This document shows positions 46,040-56,534 of a stretch of 64,000 nucleotides of DNA, one piece after another (position 1 is the first letter of the stretch; every line of letters begins with the position of its first letter). The notes beneath the pieces are model-generated. The model was not told where the DNA came from. It saw only the letters and a list, made by a program, of their open reading frames with translations, and ran no database searches. Source of the stretch: Pseudomonas sp. LS44 (lineage in GTDB: Bacteria; Pseudomonadota; Gammaproteobacteria; Pseudomonadales; Pseudomonadaceae); assembly GCF_024730785.1 (NCBI RefSeq), contig NZ_CP102830.1, positions 1,426,001 through 1,490,000 on the forward strand, read 5' to 3'. The position numbers and the translations under genes are program-made.

Positions 46040-47860
46040 ATGCTGAACGTTGTCATTGAACAAGTCACCGCCGCCCTGGAGCAACGCTCCGCGGCCCGGC
46101 GCGGACGTTATCTGGAACGCTTGCAGATCGCCGCCGAGCGCGATCCGCGACGCAAGCTGGGTTGCTCCAATCTGGCGCACACGCTGGCGGCGCAGTCCGA
46201 GGACGCTCGGCTGATCATGAAGCAGGGCGGTTCCCCCCACATCGCCATCGTCTCCAGTTACAACGACCTGCTCTCCGCTCATGCGCCGCTCAAGGACTAT
46301 CCCGAACAGCTCAAGACCGCGTTGGCCAAGTTTGGTGCCACCTCGCAGTTCGCTGCCGGTGTGCCGGCCATGTGCGATGGCATTACCCAGGGCGAGGCGG
46401 GTATGCAGCTGTCGCTGTTTTCCCGCGATCTGATCGCCCAGGCCACGGCCATTGGCATGACCCACGCGGTTTTCGATGGCGGCCTATATCTGGGCGTGTG
46501 CGACAAAATCGTCCCCGGGCTGTTGATCGGCGCCCTGCAGTTCGGCCATCTGCCTGCGGTTTTCGTGCCTGCCGGGCCGATGCATTCCGGGTTGGCCAAC
46601 AAGGAAAAAGCCGCGATCCGCCAGCGCTTCGTGCGTGGCGAGGCGACCCGCGATGAATTGCTCGCCGCCGAGCAGGCCGCCTATCACGAGACGGGTACCT
46701 GCACCTTCTACGGCACCGCCAATACCAATCAGCTGCTGATGGAGGCCATGGGTGTGCATGTCCCGGGTAGCGCCTTCGTGCATCCGCATACGCCGCTGCG
46801 CGAGGCGATGACCGACGAAGCCGCCCGATTGGTGGCGCGCAACAGCCGCCAGGGCGAGCGCTATCTGCCACTTGGCAAGCAGATCGATGCGCGGGTGCTG
46901 GTGAATGCCGTGGTCGCTCTATTGGCCAGTGGCGGCTCGACGAATCATGGCCTGCACCTGCCGGCCATCGCCCGCGCCGCCGGCTACGAATTAACCTGGG
47001 AAGACTTTGCCGCGCTGTCGAAAGTCGTGCCACTGCTGGCGCGGGTTTACCCCAATGGCGCGGCCGATGTGAACCAATTCCAAGCGGCCGGCGGGCCTGC
47101 CTGGATCTTCCGAGAATTGCTCGCTGCCGGCTTGATGCATGCACAAGTACCAACCGCTGCCGGAGATGATCTACAAAATTACGCCCGCGAACCCTGGCTG
47201 GATGCTGGCCAATTGGCGTGGCGCGAGTTGCCTAAGCAAAGCTCGGCGCCAGAGATTGTTCGCCGCCTTGACGACGCCTTCGTCGCCGACGGAGGCTTCG
47301 TGCTTCTGCAGGGCAATCTCGGTCGGGCGATGCTCAAGACCTCGGCGGTCGATCCCGAACATTGGCGAGTGCATGCCCCGGCGCGCGTTTTCGAGAGCGA
47401 AGCGGCGGTGCAGGAGGCCTATGCCGCTGGCGAGCTGACTGGTGATCTGGTCCTGGTGGTGCGCTTCCAGGGACCGCGGGCCAACGGTATGCCCGAGCTG
47501 CACAAGCTGATGCCGCTGCTGGCCAATCTGCAGCAGGCCGGGCAACAGGTGGCGCTGGTTACCGATGGGCGCTTGTCCGGGGCCTCTGGGCTGGTTCCCG
47601 GTGCTTTGCATCTGACCCCGGAGGCCGCCAGTGGCGGCGCCCTGGCGAAATTACACGATGGCGACTGGATCGAACTCGATGCGCGACTGGGCGTGCTGCG
47701 GGTGGATATCGACGACAGCCAATTGCAGGCTCGCCAAGCGGTCGTGGCAAATACCGAACTGGCCGCCGGCTATGGGTTGGAATTGTTTGCGGCGCAGCGC
47801 CGTCTGGTCGGTCCGGCCGATCAGGGCGCTACGGCGTTGTTGTGGGATAGCGTGGAGTGA
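46040..47860 (+). CDS. edd: Phosphogluconate dehydratase
   Basis: This 606-residue enzyme of the IlvD/Edd family has an iron-sulfur cluster and dehydrates 6-phosphogluconate to KDPG. Visible motifs are SYNDLLSAHAPLKDYPE, GVPAMCDGITQGEAGMQLSLFSRD, GTCTFYGTANTNQ and the C-terminal TDGRLSGASG. The cysteines in AMCDG and TGTCTF are the probable cluster ligands. GGAAG lies upstream of the start. It overlaps or abuts eda, giving the edd-eda pair of the Entner-Doudoroff pathway. Confidence 0.96.
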   Translation: MLNVVIEQVTAALEQRSAARRGRYLERLQIAAERDPRRKLGCSNLAHTLAAQSEDARLIMKQGGSPHIAIVSSYNDLLSAHAPLKDYPEQLKTALAKFGATSQFAAGVPAMCDGITQGEAGMQLSLFSRDLIAQATAIGMTHAVFDGGLYLGVCDKIVPGLLIGALQFGHLPAVFVPAGPMHSGLANKEKAAIRQRFVRGEATRDELLAAEQAAYHETGTCTFYGTANTNQLLMEAMGVHVPGSAFVHPHTPLREAMTDEAARLVARNSRQGERYLPLGKQIDARVLVNAVVALLASGGSTNHGLHLPAIARAAGYELTWEDFAALSKVVPLLARVYPNGAADVNQFQAAGGPAWIFRELLAAGLMHAQVPTAAGDDLQNYAREPWLDAGQLAWRELPKQSSAPEIVRRLDDAFVADGGFVLLQGNLGRAMLKTSAVDPEHWRVHAPARVFESEAAVQEAYAAGELTGDLVLVVRFQGPRANGMPELHKLMPLLANLQQAGQQVALVTDGRLSGASGLVPGALHLTPEAASGGALAKLHDGDWIELDARLGVLRVDIDDSQLQARQAVVANTELAAGYGLELFAAQRRLVGPADQGATALLWDSVE

Positions 47861-47865
47861 AAAGC

Positions 47866-48516
47866 ATGCCTTTAAGAATGGATGAAGTGCTGCAACTGGC
47901 CCGCCCGGTGTTGCCGGTGCTGGTGATCGAGGACATCAGCCTGGCGCTCGACTTGGCCCGGGCGCTGCAGGCCGGCGGCGTGCGCGTGCTGGAAGTGACG
48001 CTACGCACCCCGCGCGCCTTGGATGCGGTAGCGGCGATGCGCAAGGAATTGCCCGACCTGTTGATCGGCGCCGGCACCTTGATCCATACCGAGCAGTTCC
48101 TCGAGGCGCGTGAGGCCGGTGCACAGTTTGCCGTCAGCCCCGGCTGCACCGAGCGCCTGGCGGCGGCCGCGGAAGATTCTGGATTGCCCTATCTGCCGGG
48201 GGTGATGACGCCATCCGAAGTGTTGCTTGCCCTGGAGTACGGTTATCGCTCGCTGAAGCTGTTCCCGGCCAACGGCTCTACCAGCGTGAAGATGCTCAAG
48301 AGCTTCAAGGGACCGTTCACCGGCATCCGTTTCTGTCCCACTGGCGGCGTCACGCCGGACAACCTGCTGAGCTTTCTGCGTCTGCCCAACGTCGCGTGCG
48401 TCGGCGGCACCTGGGTGGCCCCGGACAACCTGATCCGCGCCCGTGCCTGGGACCAGATCACTCAGCTGGCCGCCGAGGCCCGCGAACTCTCCGCCAGCCT
48501 GGAGCACCACGCATGA
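47866..48516 (+). CDS. eda: KDPG aldolase
   Basis: This 216-residue class I aldolase cleaves 2-keto-3-deoxy-6-phosphogluconate to pyruvate and glyceraldehyde-3-phosphate. It shows VLEVTLRTP, GAGTL, GVMTPSE, LKLFPA with the Schiff-base lysine, and PTGGVTPDN. I chose ATG 47866, which has GGAG eight bases upstream; GTG 47857, overlapping the edd stop, is the alternative. Its stop overlaps the next gene (ATGA). Confidence 0.95.
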   Translation: MPLRMDEVLQLARPVLPVLVIEDISLALDLARALQAGGVRVLEVTLRTPRALDAVAAMRKELPDLLIGAGTLIHTEQFLEAREAGAQFAVSPGCTERLAAAAEDSGLPYLPGVMTPSEVLLALEYGYRSLKLFPANGSTSVKMLKSFKGPFTGIRFCPTGGVTPDNLLSFLRLPNVACVGGTWVAPDNLIRARAWDQITQLAAEARELSASLEHHA

Positions 48517-48962
48517 GCTGGGATCTACCCAATCCGTTCACCATCGACCTGGCTGTCGCGGCCGACGATATCGACGGCCTCGGCCACGCCAACAATGCTG
48601 CGTATGTCACCTGGATGGAGCGCTGTGCCTGGCGTCATTCGCAGAGTCTCGGCCTGGATCTGGTGACCTATCGCAATCTGGACCGGGCCATGGCGGTGTT
48701 GCGCCATGAAATCGATTACCTGGCCAGTGCCTATGAGGAAGACGAGTTGCAGGTCGGTACCTGGATCGTCGAGTCCGACCATCGCTTGAAGATGACCCGG
48801 CGCTTCCAGCTGGTTCGCCCGGCGGATGCCACCACTTTGCTGCGCGCGCAGACCACCTTCGTGTGTATCGAGCTGTCCAGCGGCAAGCCCAAGCGCATGC
48901 CCCCGGAGTTCATCGAGGGATACGGGCCAGCAGTAATGGAGCCGTATCCGCTGCAGCTCTGA
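48513..48962 (+). CDS. Acyl-CoA thioesterase, hotdog fold (4HBT type)
   Basis: This 149-residue protein has the 4-hydroxybenzoyl-CoA thioesterase pattern: VAADDIDGLGHANNAAYVTWMERCAWRHS with the catalytic aspartate and histidine region, then MAVLRHEIDYLASAYEEDEL. It would hydrolyse an acyl-CoA of unknown identity. It is translationally coupled to eda through ATGA. From memory, a similar small gene follows eda in P. aeruginosa. Confidence 0.82.
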   Translation: MSWDLPNPFTIDLAVAADDIDGLGHANNAAYVTWMERCAWRHSQSLGLDLVTYRNLDRAMAVLRHEIDYLASAYEEDELQVGTWIVESDHRLKMTRRFQLVRPADATTLLRAQTTFVCIELSSGKPKRMPPEFIEGYGPAVMEPYPLQL

Positions 48963-49061
48963 AGCCTGCCCGCAGTCTGTCGCGATCCGCTGCGCGAATT
49001 GCGCCAGCGCGGGGGATGAGGGGTAAACTGCGCGCCTTTTTCCCCGGAAGCTGCGTAATTC

Positions 49062-50051
49062 ATGCAAATCGCCTTGGCGCCGATGGAAGGTCTGGTCGAC
49101 GAAATCCTCCGTGATGTGCTGACTCGCGTCGGCGGCGTCGACTGGTGCGTGACCGAGTTCATCCGGGTGACCGAGCGGCTGCTGCCGGCCTCGACCTACC
49201 ACAAGCTCGCTCCCGAACTGTTTAGCGGGGCCCGCACTGCTGCCGGCACCCCGCTGCGCGTGCAATTTCTCGGCTCCGACCCGGTGTGCTTGGGCGACAA
49301 CGCCGCCTTCGCTGCCACGCTGGGCGCGCCGGTGATCGACCTCAACTTCGGCTGCCCGGCCAAGACGGTGAACAAGTCGCGCGGTGGCGCGGTACTGCTC
49401 AAGGAGCCCGAGCTGCTGCATGCCATCGTCTGCGAAGTGCGCCGCAGTGTGCCAGCGGCGATTCCGGTAACGGCGAAGATGCGCCTCGGCTTCGATCACA
49501 AAGACGATGCCCTGGATTGCGCCCGAGCCCTGGCCGACGGCGGCGCGCAGCAAATCGTCGTGCATGCGCGCACCAAGGTCGAAGGCTACAAGGCGCCGGC
49601 GCATTGGGAGTGGGTCGCGCGGGTGCAGGAGGCGGTGAAGATCCCGGTATTCGCCAATGGCGAGGTGTGGACGCTCGACGACTGGCGGCGCTGCCGCGAG
49701 ATCAGTGGCGTCGAGGACATCATGCTCGGCCGTGGTCTGGTCGCGCGCCCCGACCTGGCCCGGCAGATCGCCGCCGCCCGCTCCGGGGAATCGCTGGCGC
49801 CGATGAACTGGGCCGAGCTGTTGCCGCTGCTGCGGGATTTCTGGCTGCAGGCGCGGCGCAAGCTGTCGCCGCGTTATGCGCCGGGCAGGCTGAAGCAGTG
49901 GGTCGGCCAGTTGACCCGCACGTATCCCGAGGCGGTGCAGCTGTTCGATGCGATTCGCCGTGAGAGCGACTGCCTGCGCATCGACGCGCTGCTCAGCGTG
50001 CGCTGGAGCGAGCCCTCGCGCGCCGACCTCAAGGAAGCGGTCAGCGCCTAG
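49062..50051 (+). CDS. dusC: tRNA-dihydrouridine(16) synthase DusC
   Basis: This 329-residue FMN-dependent TIM barrel reduces uridine in the tRNA D-loop. It starts [18 protein letters not shown] and has the catalytic Cys98 in [36 protein letters not shown] and FANGEVW. The FGCPAKTVN form and ~330-residue length fit DusC rather than DusA or DusB. About 210 bases with no recognisable gene separate it from the convergent LysR gene. Confidence 0.9.
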   Translation: MQIALAPMEGLVDEILRDVLTRVGGVDWCVTEFIRVTERLLPASTYHKLAPELFSGARTAAGTPLRVQFLGSDPVCLGDNAAFAATLGAPVIDLNFGCPAKTVNKSRGGAVLLKEPELLHAIVCEVRRSVPAAIPVTAKMRLGFDHKDDALDCARALADGGAQQIVVHARTKVEGYKAPAHWEWVARVQEAVKIPVFANGEVWTLDDWRRCREISGVEDIMLGRGLVARPDLARQIAAARSGESLAPMNWAELLPLLRDFWLQARRKLSPRYAPGRLKQWVGQLTRTYPEAVQLFDAIRRESDCLRIDALLSVRWSEPSRADLKEAVSA

Positions 50052-50264
50052 CAGCGCAGGTCGTGGCGCTGCACCAGGGCGATCAGTCGGTTCATTAGTA
50101 GGGCGCGTTGATCAGCGAGTCGTGACAGGCCGTGTGCTGGATCTGTGCCTGGGCGCTTCTCGGTTCGCCAATATCGCGTGCCGTCAGCAGCCGACATGGC
50201 GGAGCTGAATCATGCGGGAGCCTTTTCTTATTGTTATGGACAAAACACTCCAGAGGCCAGTTGG

Positions 50265-51146
50265 CTAGGCAATAGGTTGGCGTTGCTCGTTGAGGAGACT
50301 CATGAAGGCTTTGGCTGCATTCGAGAGTGTTCGTTCCGTATGCACGATGTAGCCCAGTTGACGAGTCAGCTGAACACCCGAAACGGGTAAACGAATCACT
50401 TGGGCGTCGAGCATGGTGCGCGGCAAGACGCTCCAGGCCAGTCCGATGGACACCATCATTTTGATGGTTTCCAGGTAGTTGGTGCTCATGCCGATGTTCG
50501 GTGTCAGGCCTTGCGCCTGAAATAGTCCCTGCACGATGTGATGGGTGAAGGTGTTGTCGCCGGGAAATACCGCCGGATGGGGCGCCACATCGGCGAGCGT
50601 CACTGCCACCCTGCGCGCCAGCGGATGCTCGGGAGCGGCGACGAAATCCAATGGGTCGTCCCACACTGGCACTGCCTGGACCGGCGTATGGGTTTCCGGT
50701 GCCAGAGTGATCACTGCCAATTCGGCGCGGCCATGGAGGATTTCCTCATAGGCCACCTCCGAGTCGAGAAACTGGATATCCAGCGCAACCTGCGGATAAG
50801 CGCGGGTAAAGGCCCGCAACAGCGGCGGCAAGCGGTGCAGGCCGATGTGGTGGCTGGTCGCCAGAGTCAGTCGGCCGCTCACCTCTCCATTGAGGTTGGT
50901 CAATGCGCGCCGCGTGTCGTCCAGTACATTGAGGATCTGGTAGGCGCGCGGCAATAAGGAGCGGCCGGCCTCGGTCAGACTGACTTCGCGGCCCAGGCGA
51001 TCGAACAAACGGACCTTGAGTTGCTGTTCAAGCCCGGCGATGCGCTTGCTGATTGCGGGTTGAGTTAAGTGCAGGCGCTGACCGGCTTCGGAAAAGCTGC
51101 CGGTTTCGGCAATGGCAATAAAGGTATTGAGGCTGGCCAGATCCAT
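50265..51146 (-). CDS. LysR-family regulator, divergent from leuCD
   Basis: This is a 293-residue LTTR from the start MDLASLNTFIAIAETGSFSE. A frame extending to 51317 would overlap leuC and is rejected. The helix-turn-helix is SEAGQRLHLTQPAISKRIAGLEQQ followed by LFDRLGREVSLTEAG; the C-terminal substrate-binding domain is complete. AGAGGAA precedes the start. A 15-base palindrome that fits a LysR operator lies 16-30 bases upstream. The effector is unknown; control of leuC is plausible from position. Confidence 0.9.
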   Translation of the reverse strand: MDLASLNTFIAIAETGSFSEAGQRLHLTQPAISKRIAGLEQQLKVRLFDRLGREVSLTEAGRSLLPRAYQILNVLDDTRRALTNLNGEVSGRLTLATSHHIGLHRLPPLLRAFTRAYPQVALDIQFLDSEVAYEEILHGRAELAVITLAPETHTPVQAVPVWDDPLDFVAAPEHPLARRVAVTLADVAPHPAVFPGDNTFTHHIVQGLFQAQGLTPNIGMSTNYLETIKMMVSIGLAWSVLPRTMLDAQVIRLPVSGVQLTRQLGYIVHTERTLSNAAKAFMSLLNEQRQPIA

Positions 51147-51162
51147 CTCGGATTCCTCTTGG

Positions 51163-51177
51163 TTATCCAATGGATAA
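51163..51177. promoter_or_regulatory. Palindromic LysR-type operator between the regulator and leuC
   Basis: TTATCCA and TGGATAA are perfect inverted repeats around a central A. The core fits the T-N11-A rule for LysR-family binding sites. It lies in the divergent spacer, close to the regulator start, so it probably serves autoregulation and possibly leuC control. Confidence 0.6.
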
Positions 51178-51267
51178 AAAATATGAATTTGAGTTATCGA
51201 ATGTAAGCACTTAGCATCATCCCCACAAGCCTTAAGGGCATAGAGACACGCTGATGAGGGTTCGCTG

Positions 51268-52695
51268 ATGGCCGGCAAAACGTTGTACGACAAGCTCTGG
51301 GACATGCATGAGGTCAAGCGCCGGGACGACGGTTCGTCGCTGATCTATATCGATCGGCACATTCTCCACGAAGTGACTTCGCCGCAAGCCTTTGAGGGCT
51401 TGCGCTTGGCCGGCCGCAAGCCGTGGCGTATCGACGCCAACATCGCGACCCCAGATCACAACGTGCCAACCACCCGCGCTGAACGTCAGGGCGGCCTTGA
51501 GGCGATTGCCGACGAAGTGTCGCGTATTCAGGTCCAGACCCTGGACGAGAACTGCGACGATTTCGGCATCCTCGAATTCAAGATGAACGACGTGCGCCAG
51601 GGCATCGTCCACGTGGTCGGCCCGGAGCAGGGCGCCACTCTGCCGGGCATGACCGTGGTCTGCGGCGACTCGCATACCTCGACCCACGGCGCCTTCGGCG
51701 CGCTGGCCCACGGCATCGGCACTTCCGAGGTCGAGCACGTGCTGGCCACCCAGTGCCTGGTGGCCAAGAAGATGAAGAACATGCAAGTGCGCGTCGAGGG
51801 CCAGTTGCCCCAGGGCGTCACCGCCAAGGACATCGTCCTCGCCATCATCGGAAAGATCGGCACCGCCGGCGGTAACGGCCATGCCTTGGAGTTCGCCGGC
51901 AGCGCAATCCGCGACTTGTCGATCGAAGGCCGGATGACCATCTGCAACATGTCCATCGAGGCCGGGGCGCGGGTCGGTCTGGTCGCTACCGATGAGAAGA
52001 CCATCGCCTACGTACAGGGCCGTCCGTTCGCTCCACAAGGCGCGGATTGGGACAAGGCGGTCGCCGCCTGGGCTGACCTGGTGTCCGATGCCGATGCGCA
52101 TTTCGATACCGTGGTCGAGCTGAAGGCCGAAGACATCAAGCCGCAGGTCAGCTGGGGCACCTCGCCGGAAATGGTCCTGGCCGTCGACCAGCGCGTGCCG
52201 GATCCGGCTGCCGAGGCCGATCCGGTCAAGCGCGACTCGATCGTCCGTGCCCTCAAGTACATGGGTTTGAACGCCAATCAGGCGATCACCGATATCCAGC
52301 TGGATCGCGTGTTCATCGGCTCCTGCACCAACTCGCGCATCGAGGATCTGCGCGCTGCGGCCGCCGTCGCCAAGGGCCGCAAGGTCGCCACGACCATCAA
52401 GCAGGCGCTGGTGGTGCCGGGCTCCGGTCTGGTCAAGGCGCAGGCCGAGAAAGAGGGTCTGGATAAGATCTTTATCGAAGCCGGTTTCGAGTGGCGTGAG
52501 CCGGGGTGCTCCATGTGCCTGGCGATGAATCCGGACAAACTCGGCAACGGCGAGCATTGCGCCTCGACGTCGAACCGCAACTTCGAAGGCCGCCAAGGCG
52601 CGGGTGGGCGTACCCACCTGGTCAGTCCGGCAATGGCCGCCGCCGCCGCGGTGACCGGCCGTTTCATCGATGTGCGTGAACTGACCCAGGCCTGA
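51268..52695 (+). CDS. leuC: 3-isopropylmalate dehydratase large subunit
   Basis: This 475-residue aconitase-family subunit isomerises 2-isopropylmalate to 3-isopropylmalate in leucine synthesis, together with LeuD. The [4Fe-4S] ligands lie in [11 protein letters not shown] and [44 protein letters not shown] is also typical. GAGGG precedes the ATG. leuD follows after 11 bases. Confidence 0.97.
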   Translation: MAGKTLYDKLWDMHEVKRRDDGSSLIYIDRHILHEVTSPQAFEGLRLAGRKPWRIDANIATPDHNVPTTRAERQGGLEAIADEVSRIQVQTLDENCDDFGILEFKMNDVRQGIVHVVGPEQGATLPGMTVVCGDSHTSTHGAFGALAHGIGTSEVEHVLATQCLVAKKMKNMQVRVEGQLPQGVTAKDIVLAIIGKIGTAGGNGHALEFAGSAIRDLSIEGRMTICNMSIEAGARVGLVATDEKTIAYVQGRPFAPQGADWDKAVAAWADLVSDADAHFDTVVELKAEDIKPQVSWGTSPEMVLAVDQRVPDPAAEADPVKRDSIVRALKYMGLNANQAITDIQLDRVFIGSCTNSRIEDLRAAAAVAKGRKVATTIKQALVVPGSGLVKAQAEKEGLDKIFIEAGFEWREPGCSMCLAMNPDKLGNGEHCASTSNRNFEGRQGAGGRTHLVSPAMAAAAAVTGRFIDVRELTQA

Positions 52696-52706
52696 GGAGA
52701 CCGAAC

Positions 52707-53351
52707 ATGAAAGCCTTTACCCAGCATACCGGTCTCGTTGCGCCGCTCGACCGCGCCAACGTCGACACCGACCAGATCATCCCCAAACAGTTCTTGAAGT
52801 CGATCAAGCGCAGCGGTTTCGGCCCTAACCTGTTCGACGAGTGGCGTTACCTGGATGTCGGTCAGCCGAACCAGGACAATTCGCAGCGCCCGATCAACAA
52901 GGACTTCGTGCTGAACTTCCCGCGCTACCAGGGCGCCAGCGTGCTCTTGGCACGGGAGAACTTCGGTTGCGGTTCCAGCCGTGAACACGCGCCCTGGGCG
53001 CTGGAAGAGTACGGTTTTCGCGCCATCATCGCGCCGAGCTACGCCGACATCTTCTTCAACAACAGCTTCAAGAACGGCTTGCTGCCGATCATCCTGAAGG
53101 AAGAAGAAGTCGACGAACTGTTTCAGCAGGCCGAAGCCACCGAGGGTTACCAACTGACCGTCGATCTGGCGGCGCAGCAAGTCACCCGTCCGGATGGCAA
53201 GCAGTACGGCTTCGAGGTCGATGCCTTCCGCAAGCATTGCCTGCTCAACGGCCTGGACGACATCGGCCTGACTCTGCAGGACGCCGAGGCGATTCGCACG
53301 TTCGAGGCCGGCTACCGGCAGAACCAGCCCTGGTTGTTCCGCGATGCCTGA
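52707..53351 (+). CDS. leuD: 3-isopropylmalate dehydratase small subunit
   Basis: This 214-residue partner of LeuC has [38 protein letters not shown] and [18 protein letters not shown], the swivel-domain motifs of the family. Length is as expected. GAGGA-like sequence lies upstream of ATG 52707. Confidence 0.97.
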   Translation: MKAFTQHTGLVAPLDRANVDTDQIIPKQFLKSIKRSGFGPNLFDEWRYLDVGQPNQDNSQRPINKDFVLNFPRYQGASVLLARENFGCGSSREHAPWALEEYGFRAIIAPSYADIFFNNSFKNGLLPIILKEEEVDELFQQAEATEGYQLTVDLAAQQVTRPDGKQYGFEVDAFRKHCLLNGLDDIGLTLQDAEAIRTFEAGYRQNQPWLFRDA

Positions 53352-53372
53352 GTGCGCCACCCGGAGGATGTG

Positions 53373-54137
53373 ATGAGCGAAAAGGCCCATGTGCAAGTGG
53401 TCCAGCGCCAGTTCGGCGAGCAGGCCAGTGCCTATCTGAGCAGCGTCGTACATGCCCAGGGCGCCGAGTTCGCCCTGCTGCAGGCCGAGGTCGCGGGTCG
53501 TGGCGAGGCGCGGCTGCTGGATCTCGGTTGCGGTGCCGGGCACGTCAGTTTTCATGTTGCCCCGCTGGTCGGCGAGGTGGTGGCCTACGACCTGTCTGCG
53601 CAGATGCTTGACGTGGTGAGCGCCGCCGCGCAGGAGCGCGGGTTAGCCAATATCCGTACCGAGCAGGGCGCGGCCGAGTGCTTGCCGTTTGCCGATGGCA
53701 GCTTCGACTTCGTCTTCAGCCGTTATTCGGCGCACCATTGGAGCGATGTCGGCCAGGCCCTGCGCGAAGTGCGCCGAGTACTCAAGCCGGGCGGGGTGGC
53801 TGCGTTCATCGATGTGGTCGCGCCGGGCACGCCGTTGCTCGATACCCATTTGCAGGCGGTCGAGTTGCTGCGCGATACCAGCCACGTGCGCGACTATGCG
53901 GCGGCCGAGTGGCTGCGCCTGGTCGGTGAGGCCGGTCTGCAGGTACGCAGCCATGCGCGCCAGCGCCTGCGTCTGGAATTCGCTTCCTGGGTCGAGCGGA
54001 TGCGCACGCCCGAAGTTTTTCGTGCGGCTATTCGAGCGCTGCAACAAGCAGTGGGCGAAGAAGTTCGCGAGTATTTTGAAATTGCCGCTGACGGTTCCTT
54101 CAGCACCGACGTACTGGTGCTGTGGGCCGAGCGTTAA
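53373..54137 (+). CDS. SAM-dependent class I methyltransferase
   Basis: This 254-residue protein starts at ATG 53373, with GGAGG seven bases upstream. The GTG at 53352 is in frame but not needed. The SAM-binding motif I is LLDLGCGAGHVSF, followed by VVAYDLSAQMLDVV and VLKPGGVAAFIDV. The fold resembles the UbiE/BioC-like group, but the substrate is unknown. From memory, a similar gene sits between leuD and leuB in P. aeruginosa. Confidence 0.85.
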   Translation: MSEKAHVQVVQRQFGEQASAYLSSVVHAQGAEFALLQAEVAGRGEARLLDLGCGAGHVSFHVAPLVGEVVAYDLSAQMLDVVSAAAQERGLANIRTEQGAAECLPFADGSFDFVFSRYSAHHWSDVGQALREVRRVLKPGGVAAFIDVVAPGTPLLDTHLQAVELLRDTSHVRDYAAAEWLRLVGEAGLQVRSHARQRLRLEFASWVERMRTPEVFRAAIRALQQAVGEEVREYFEIAADGSFSTDVLVLWAER

Positions 54138-54174
54138 GCATGCTGGCGCGGTAAGCGCCTAACGAGAGGGATAC

Positions 54175-55257
54175 ATGAGCAAACAGATTCTGATTCTTCC
54201 CGGCGACGGGATCGGCCCGGAAATCATGGCCGAGGCGGTCAAGGTGCTGGAACTGGCCAACGCCAAGTACGACTTGGGTTTCGAGCTGAGCTTCGACGAG
54301 CTGGGCGGCGCGGCCTATGACAAATACGGCGTGCCGCTGGCCGATGAGACCTTGGAGCGCGCGCGCGCCGTCGACGCGATCCTGCTCGGTGCGGTCGGTG
54401 GCCCCAAGTGGGACGGCATCGATCCGGCGCTGCGCCCGGAGCGCGGCCTGCTGAAGATCCGTTCGCAACTGGGCCTGTTCGGCAACCTGCGTCCGGCCAT
54501 CCTCTATCCGCAATTGGCCGACGCGTCGTCGTTGAAGCCGGAAGTGGTTGCCGGTTTGGATATTCTCATCGTCCGCGAGCTGACCGGCGGTATCTATTTT
54601 GGTCAACCGCGCGAGTCGCGCGTGTTGGAAAATGGTGAGCGCCAGGCGTACGACACCCTGCCGTACAGCGAGAGCGAAATCCGCCGCATCGCTCGGGTCG
54701 GCTTCGACATGGCCCGCGTGCGCGGCAAGAGATTGTGCTCGGTGGACAAGGCCAACGTGCTGGCTTCCAGCCAGTTGTGGCGTGCGGTGGTTGAGGAGGT
54801 GGCCAGGGATTACCCGGACATCGAACTCAGCCACATGTACGTCGACAATGCGGCCATGCAGCTGGTGCGCGCGCCCAAGCAGTTCGACGTGATGGTCACC
54901 GACAACATGTTCGGTGACATTCTGTCGGATGAGGCTTCCATGCTCACCGGTTCCATCGGCATGCTGCCTTCAGCGTCGCTGGATGCCAACAACAAGGGCA
55001 TGTACGAGCCATGCCACGGTTCAGCGCCGGACATCGCCGGCCAAGGCATCGCCAACCCGTTGGCGACCATCCTCTCTGTGTCGATGATGCTGCGCTACAG
55101 CTTCGCTGAGGCCGAAGCAGCGGCGGCCATTGAACAGGCCGTGGGTGTGGTGCTGGATCAGGGCCTGCGCACTGGTGATATCTGGTCGGCAGGCACTACC
55201 AAGGTCGGTACCCAGGCGATGGGCGATGCGGTAGTCGCCGCTTTGCGTAATCTGTAA
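54175..55257 (+). CDS. leuB: 3-isopropylmalate dehydrogenase
   Basis: This 360-residue NAD-dependent oxidative decarboxylase makes 2-oxoisocaproate in leucine synthesis. It has [30 protein letters not shown], the arginine-rich [22 protein letters not shown] substrate region, and [18 protein letters not shown] with the metal-binding aspartates. The end GDIWSAGT is conserved. Confidence 0.97.
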   Translation: MSKQILILPGDGIGPEIMAEAVKVLELANAKYDLGFELSFDELGGAAYDKYGVPLADETLERARAVDAILLGAVGGPKWDGIDPALRPERGLLKIRSQLGLFGNLRPAILYPQLADASSLKPEVVAGLDILIVRELTGGIYFGQPRESRVLENGERQAYDTLPYSESEIRRIARVGFDMARVRGKRLCSVDKANVLASSQLWRAVVEEVARDYPDIELSHMYVDNAAMQLVRAPKQFDVMVTDNMFGDILSDEASMLTGSIGMLPSASLDANNKGMYEPCHGSAPDIAGQGIANPLATILSVSMMLRYSFAEAEAAAAIEQAVGVVLDQGLRTGDIWSAGTTKVGTQAMGDAVVAALRNL

Positions 55258-55313
55258 TCTCTCAGGCCCGTCGCGCAATGGCGGGCCGATATTCCAATAA
55301 AGGTGTAGTTGCG

Positions 55314-56426
55314 ATGAAACGTGTAGGTCTGATCGGTTGGCGCGGTATGGTCGGTTCCGTGCTCATGCAGCGGATGCTGGAAGAGCGGGATTTCGATTTG
55401 ATCGAGCCGGTGTTCTTCACCACCTCCAACGTCGGTGGCCAAGGCCCTGCGGTGGGTAAGGACATCGCGCCGCTGAAGGACGCCTACAGCATCGACGAGC
55501 TGAAAAGCCTCGACGTGATTCTGACCTGTCAGGGTGGCGACTACACCAGCGAAGTCTTCCCCAAGCTGCGTGAAGCTGGTTGGCAAGGCTATTGGATCGA
55601 TGCGGCATCCACGCTGCGCATGGACGACAGTTCGGTCATCGTCTTGGATCCGGTCAACCGCCGGGTGATCGATCAGTCGCTGGATAACGGCACCAAAAAC
55701 TACATCGGCGGCAACTGCACCGTCAGCTTGATGCTGATGGCTCTCGGTGGTTTGTTCGAGGCAGGGCTGGTCGAGTGGATGAGTGCCATGACCTATCAGG
55801 CCGCGTCCGGCGCCGGCGCGCAGAATATGCGTGAGCTGATCAAGCAAATGGGTGCTATCCATGCGTCGGTAGCGGACGATTTGGCCAATCCGGCCAGCGC
55901 GATCCTCGACATCGACCGCAAGGTGGCCGAAGCCATGCGCGGCGAAGCATTCCCGACTGAGAATTTCGGCGTGCCGCTGGCCGGCAGCTTGATCCCATGG
56001 ATCGACAAGGAACTGCCGAACGGTCAGAGCCGTGAGGAATGGAAAGGCCAAGCCGAAACCAACAAGATTCTCGGTCGCTTCAAGAGCCCGATCCCAGTGG
56101 ATGGCATGTGCGTACGTATTGGCGCAATGCGTTGCCACAGTCAGGCGCTGACCTTGAAGCTGAACAAAGACGTGCCGATCTCTGACATTGAAGGGCTGAT
56201 CAGTCAGCACAATCCATGGGTCAAGCTGGTGCCGAACCAGCGCGAGGCCAGCATGCGTGAGCTGACTCCGACCGCGGTCACTGGCACCCTGAGCGTTCCG
56301 GTCGGTCGTCTGCGCAAGCTCAACATGGGCTCGCAGTACCTCGGCGCTTTCACCGTCGGCGACCAGCTGCTGTGGGGCGCCGCCGAGCCACTGCGGCGCA
56401 TGCTACGGATTCTGCTGGAGCGCTGA
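55314..56426 (+). CDS. asd: Aspartate-semialdehyde dehydrogenase
   Basis: This 370-residue enzyme reduces aspartyl-phosphate to the semialdehyde on the way to lysine, methionine and threonine. It has [17 protein letters not shown], the catalytic Cys135 in [10 protein letters not shown], and [17 protein letters not shown] chose the start at 55314, with AAGG upstream; the 12-codon longer frame does not match the family. A GC hairpin follows, then an asd-like paralogue. Confidence 0.96.
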   Translation: MKRVGLIGWRGMVGSVLMQRMLEERDFDLIEPVFFTTSNVGGQGPAVGKDIAPLKDAYSIDELKSLDVILTCQGGDYTSEVFPKLREAGWQGYWIDAASTLRMDDSSVIVLDPVNRRVIDQSLDNGTKNYIGGNCTVSLMLMALGGLFEAGLVEWMSAMTYQAASGAGAQNMRELIKQMGAIHASVADDLANPASAILDIDRKVAEAMRGEAFPTENFGVPLAGSLIPWIDKELPNGQSREEWKGQAETNKILGRFKSPIPVDGMCVRIGAMRCHSQALTLKLNKDVPISDIEGLISQHNPWVKLVPNQREASMRELTPTAVTGTLSVPVGRLRKLNMGSQYLGAFTVGDQLLWGAAEPLRRMLRILLER

Positions 56427-56445
56427 TCGGCGTTTGCCATTGCCG

Positions 56446-56470
56446 GCGCCGACCGTTCTGGTCGGCGCCA
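56446..56470 (+). other. Strong GC hairpin after asd
   Basis: GGCGCCGACC and GGTCGGCGCC form a perfect 10-bp stem with a GTTCT loop, 19 bases past the asd stop. Neither strand has a T-run, so it may protect the asd mRNA 3' end rather than terminate by the intrinsic route. Confidence 0.65.
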
Positions 56471-56534
56471 AATTGCTTGCACAGCAGGGCGGCGCTACAG
56501 TGCCGCACTTCAAGCTGACTGCGTAGGCTCTCCG

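Noticed and set aside
51232..52617. 461-codon minus-strand frame opposite leuC
   Set aside because: leuC has all iron-sulfur motifs on the plus strand; the antisense frame has none.
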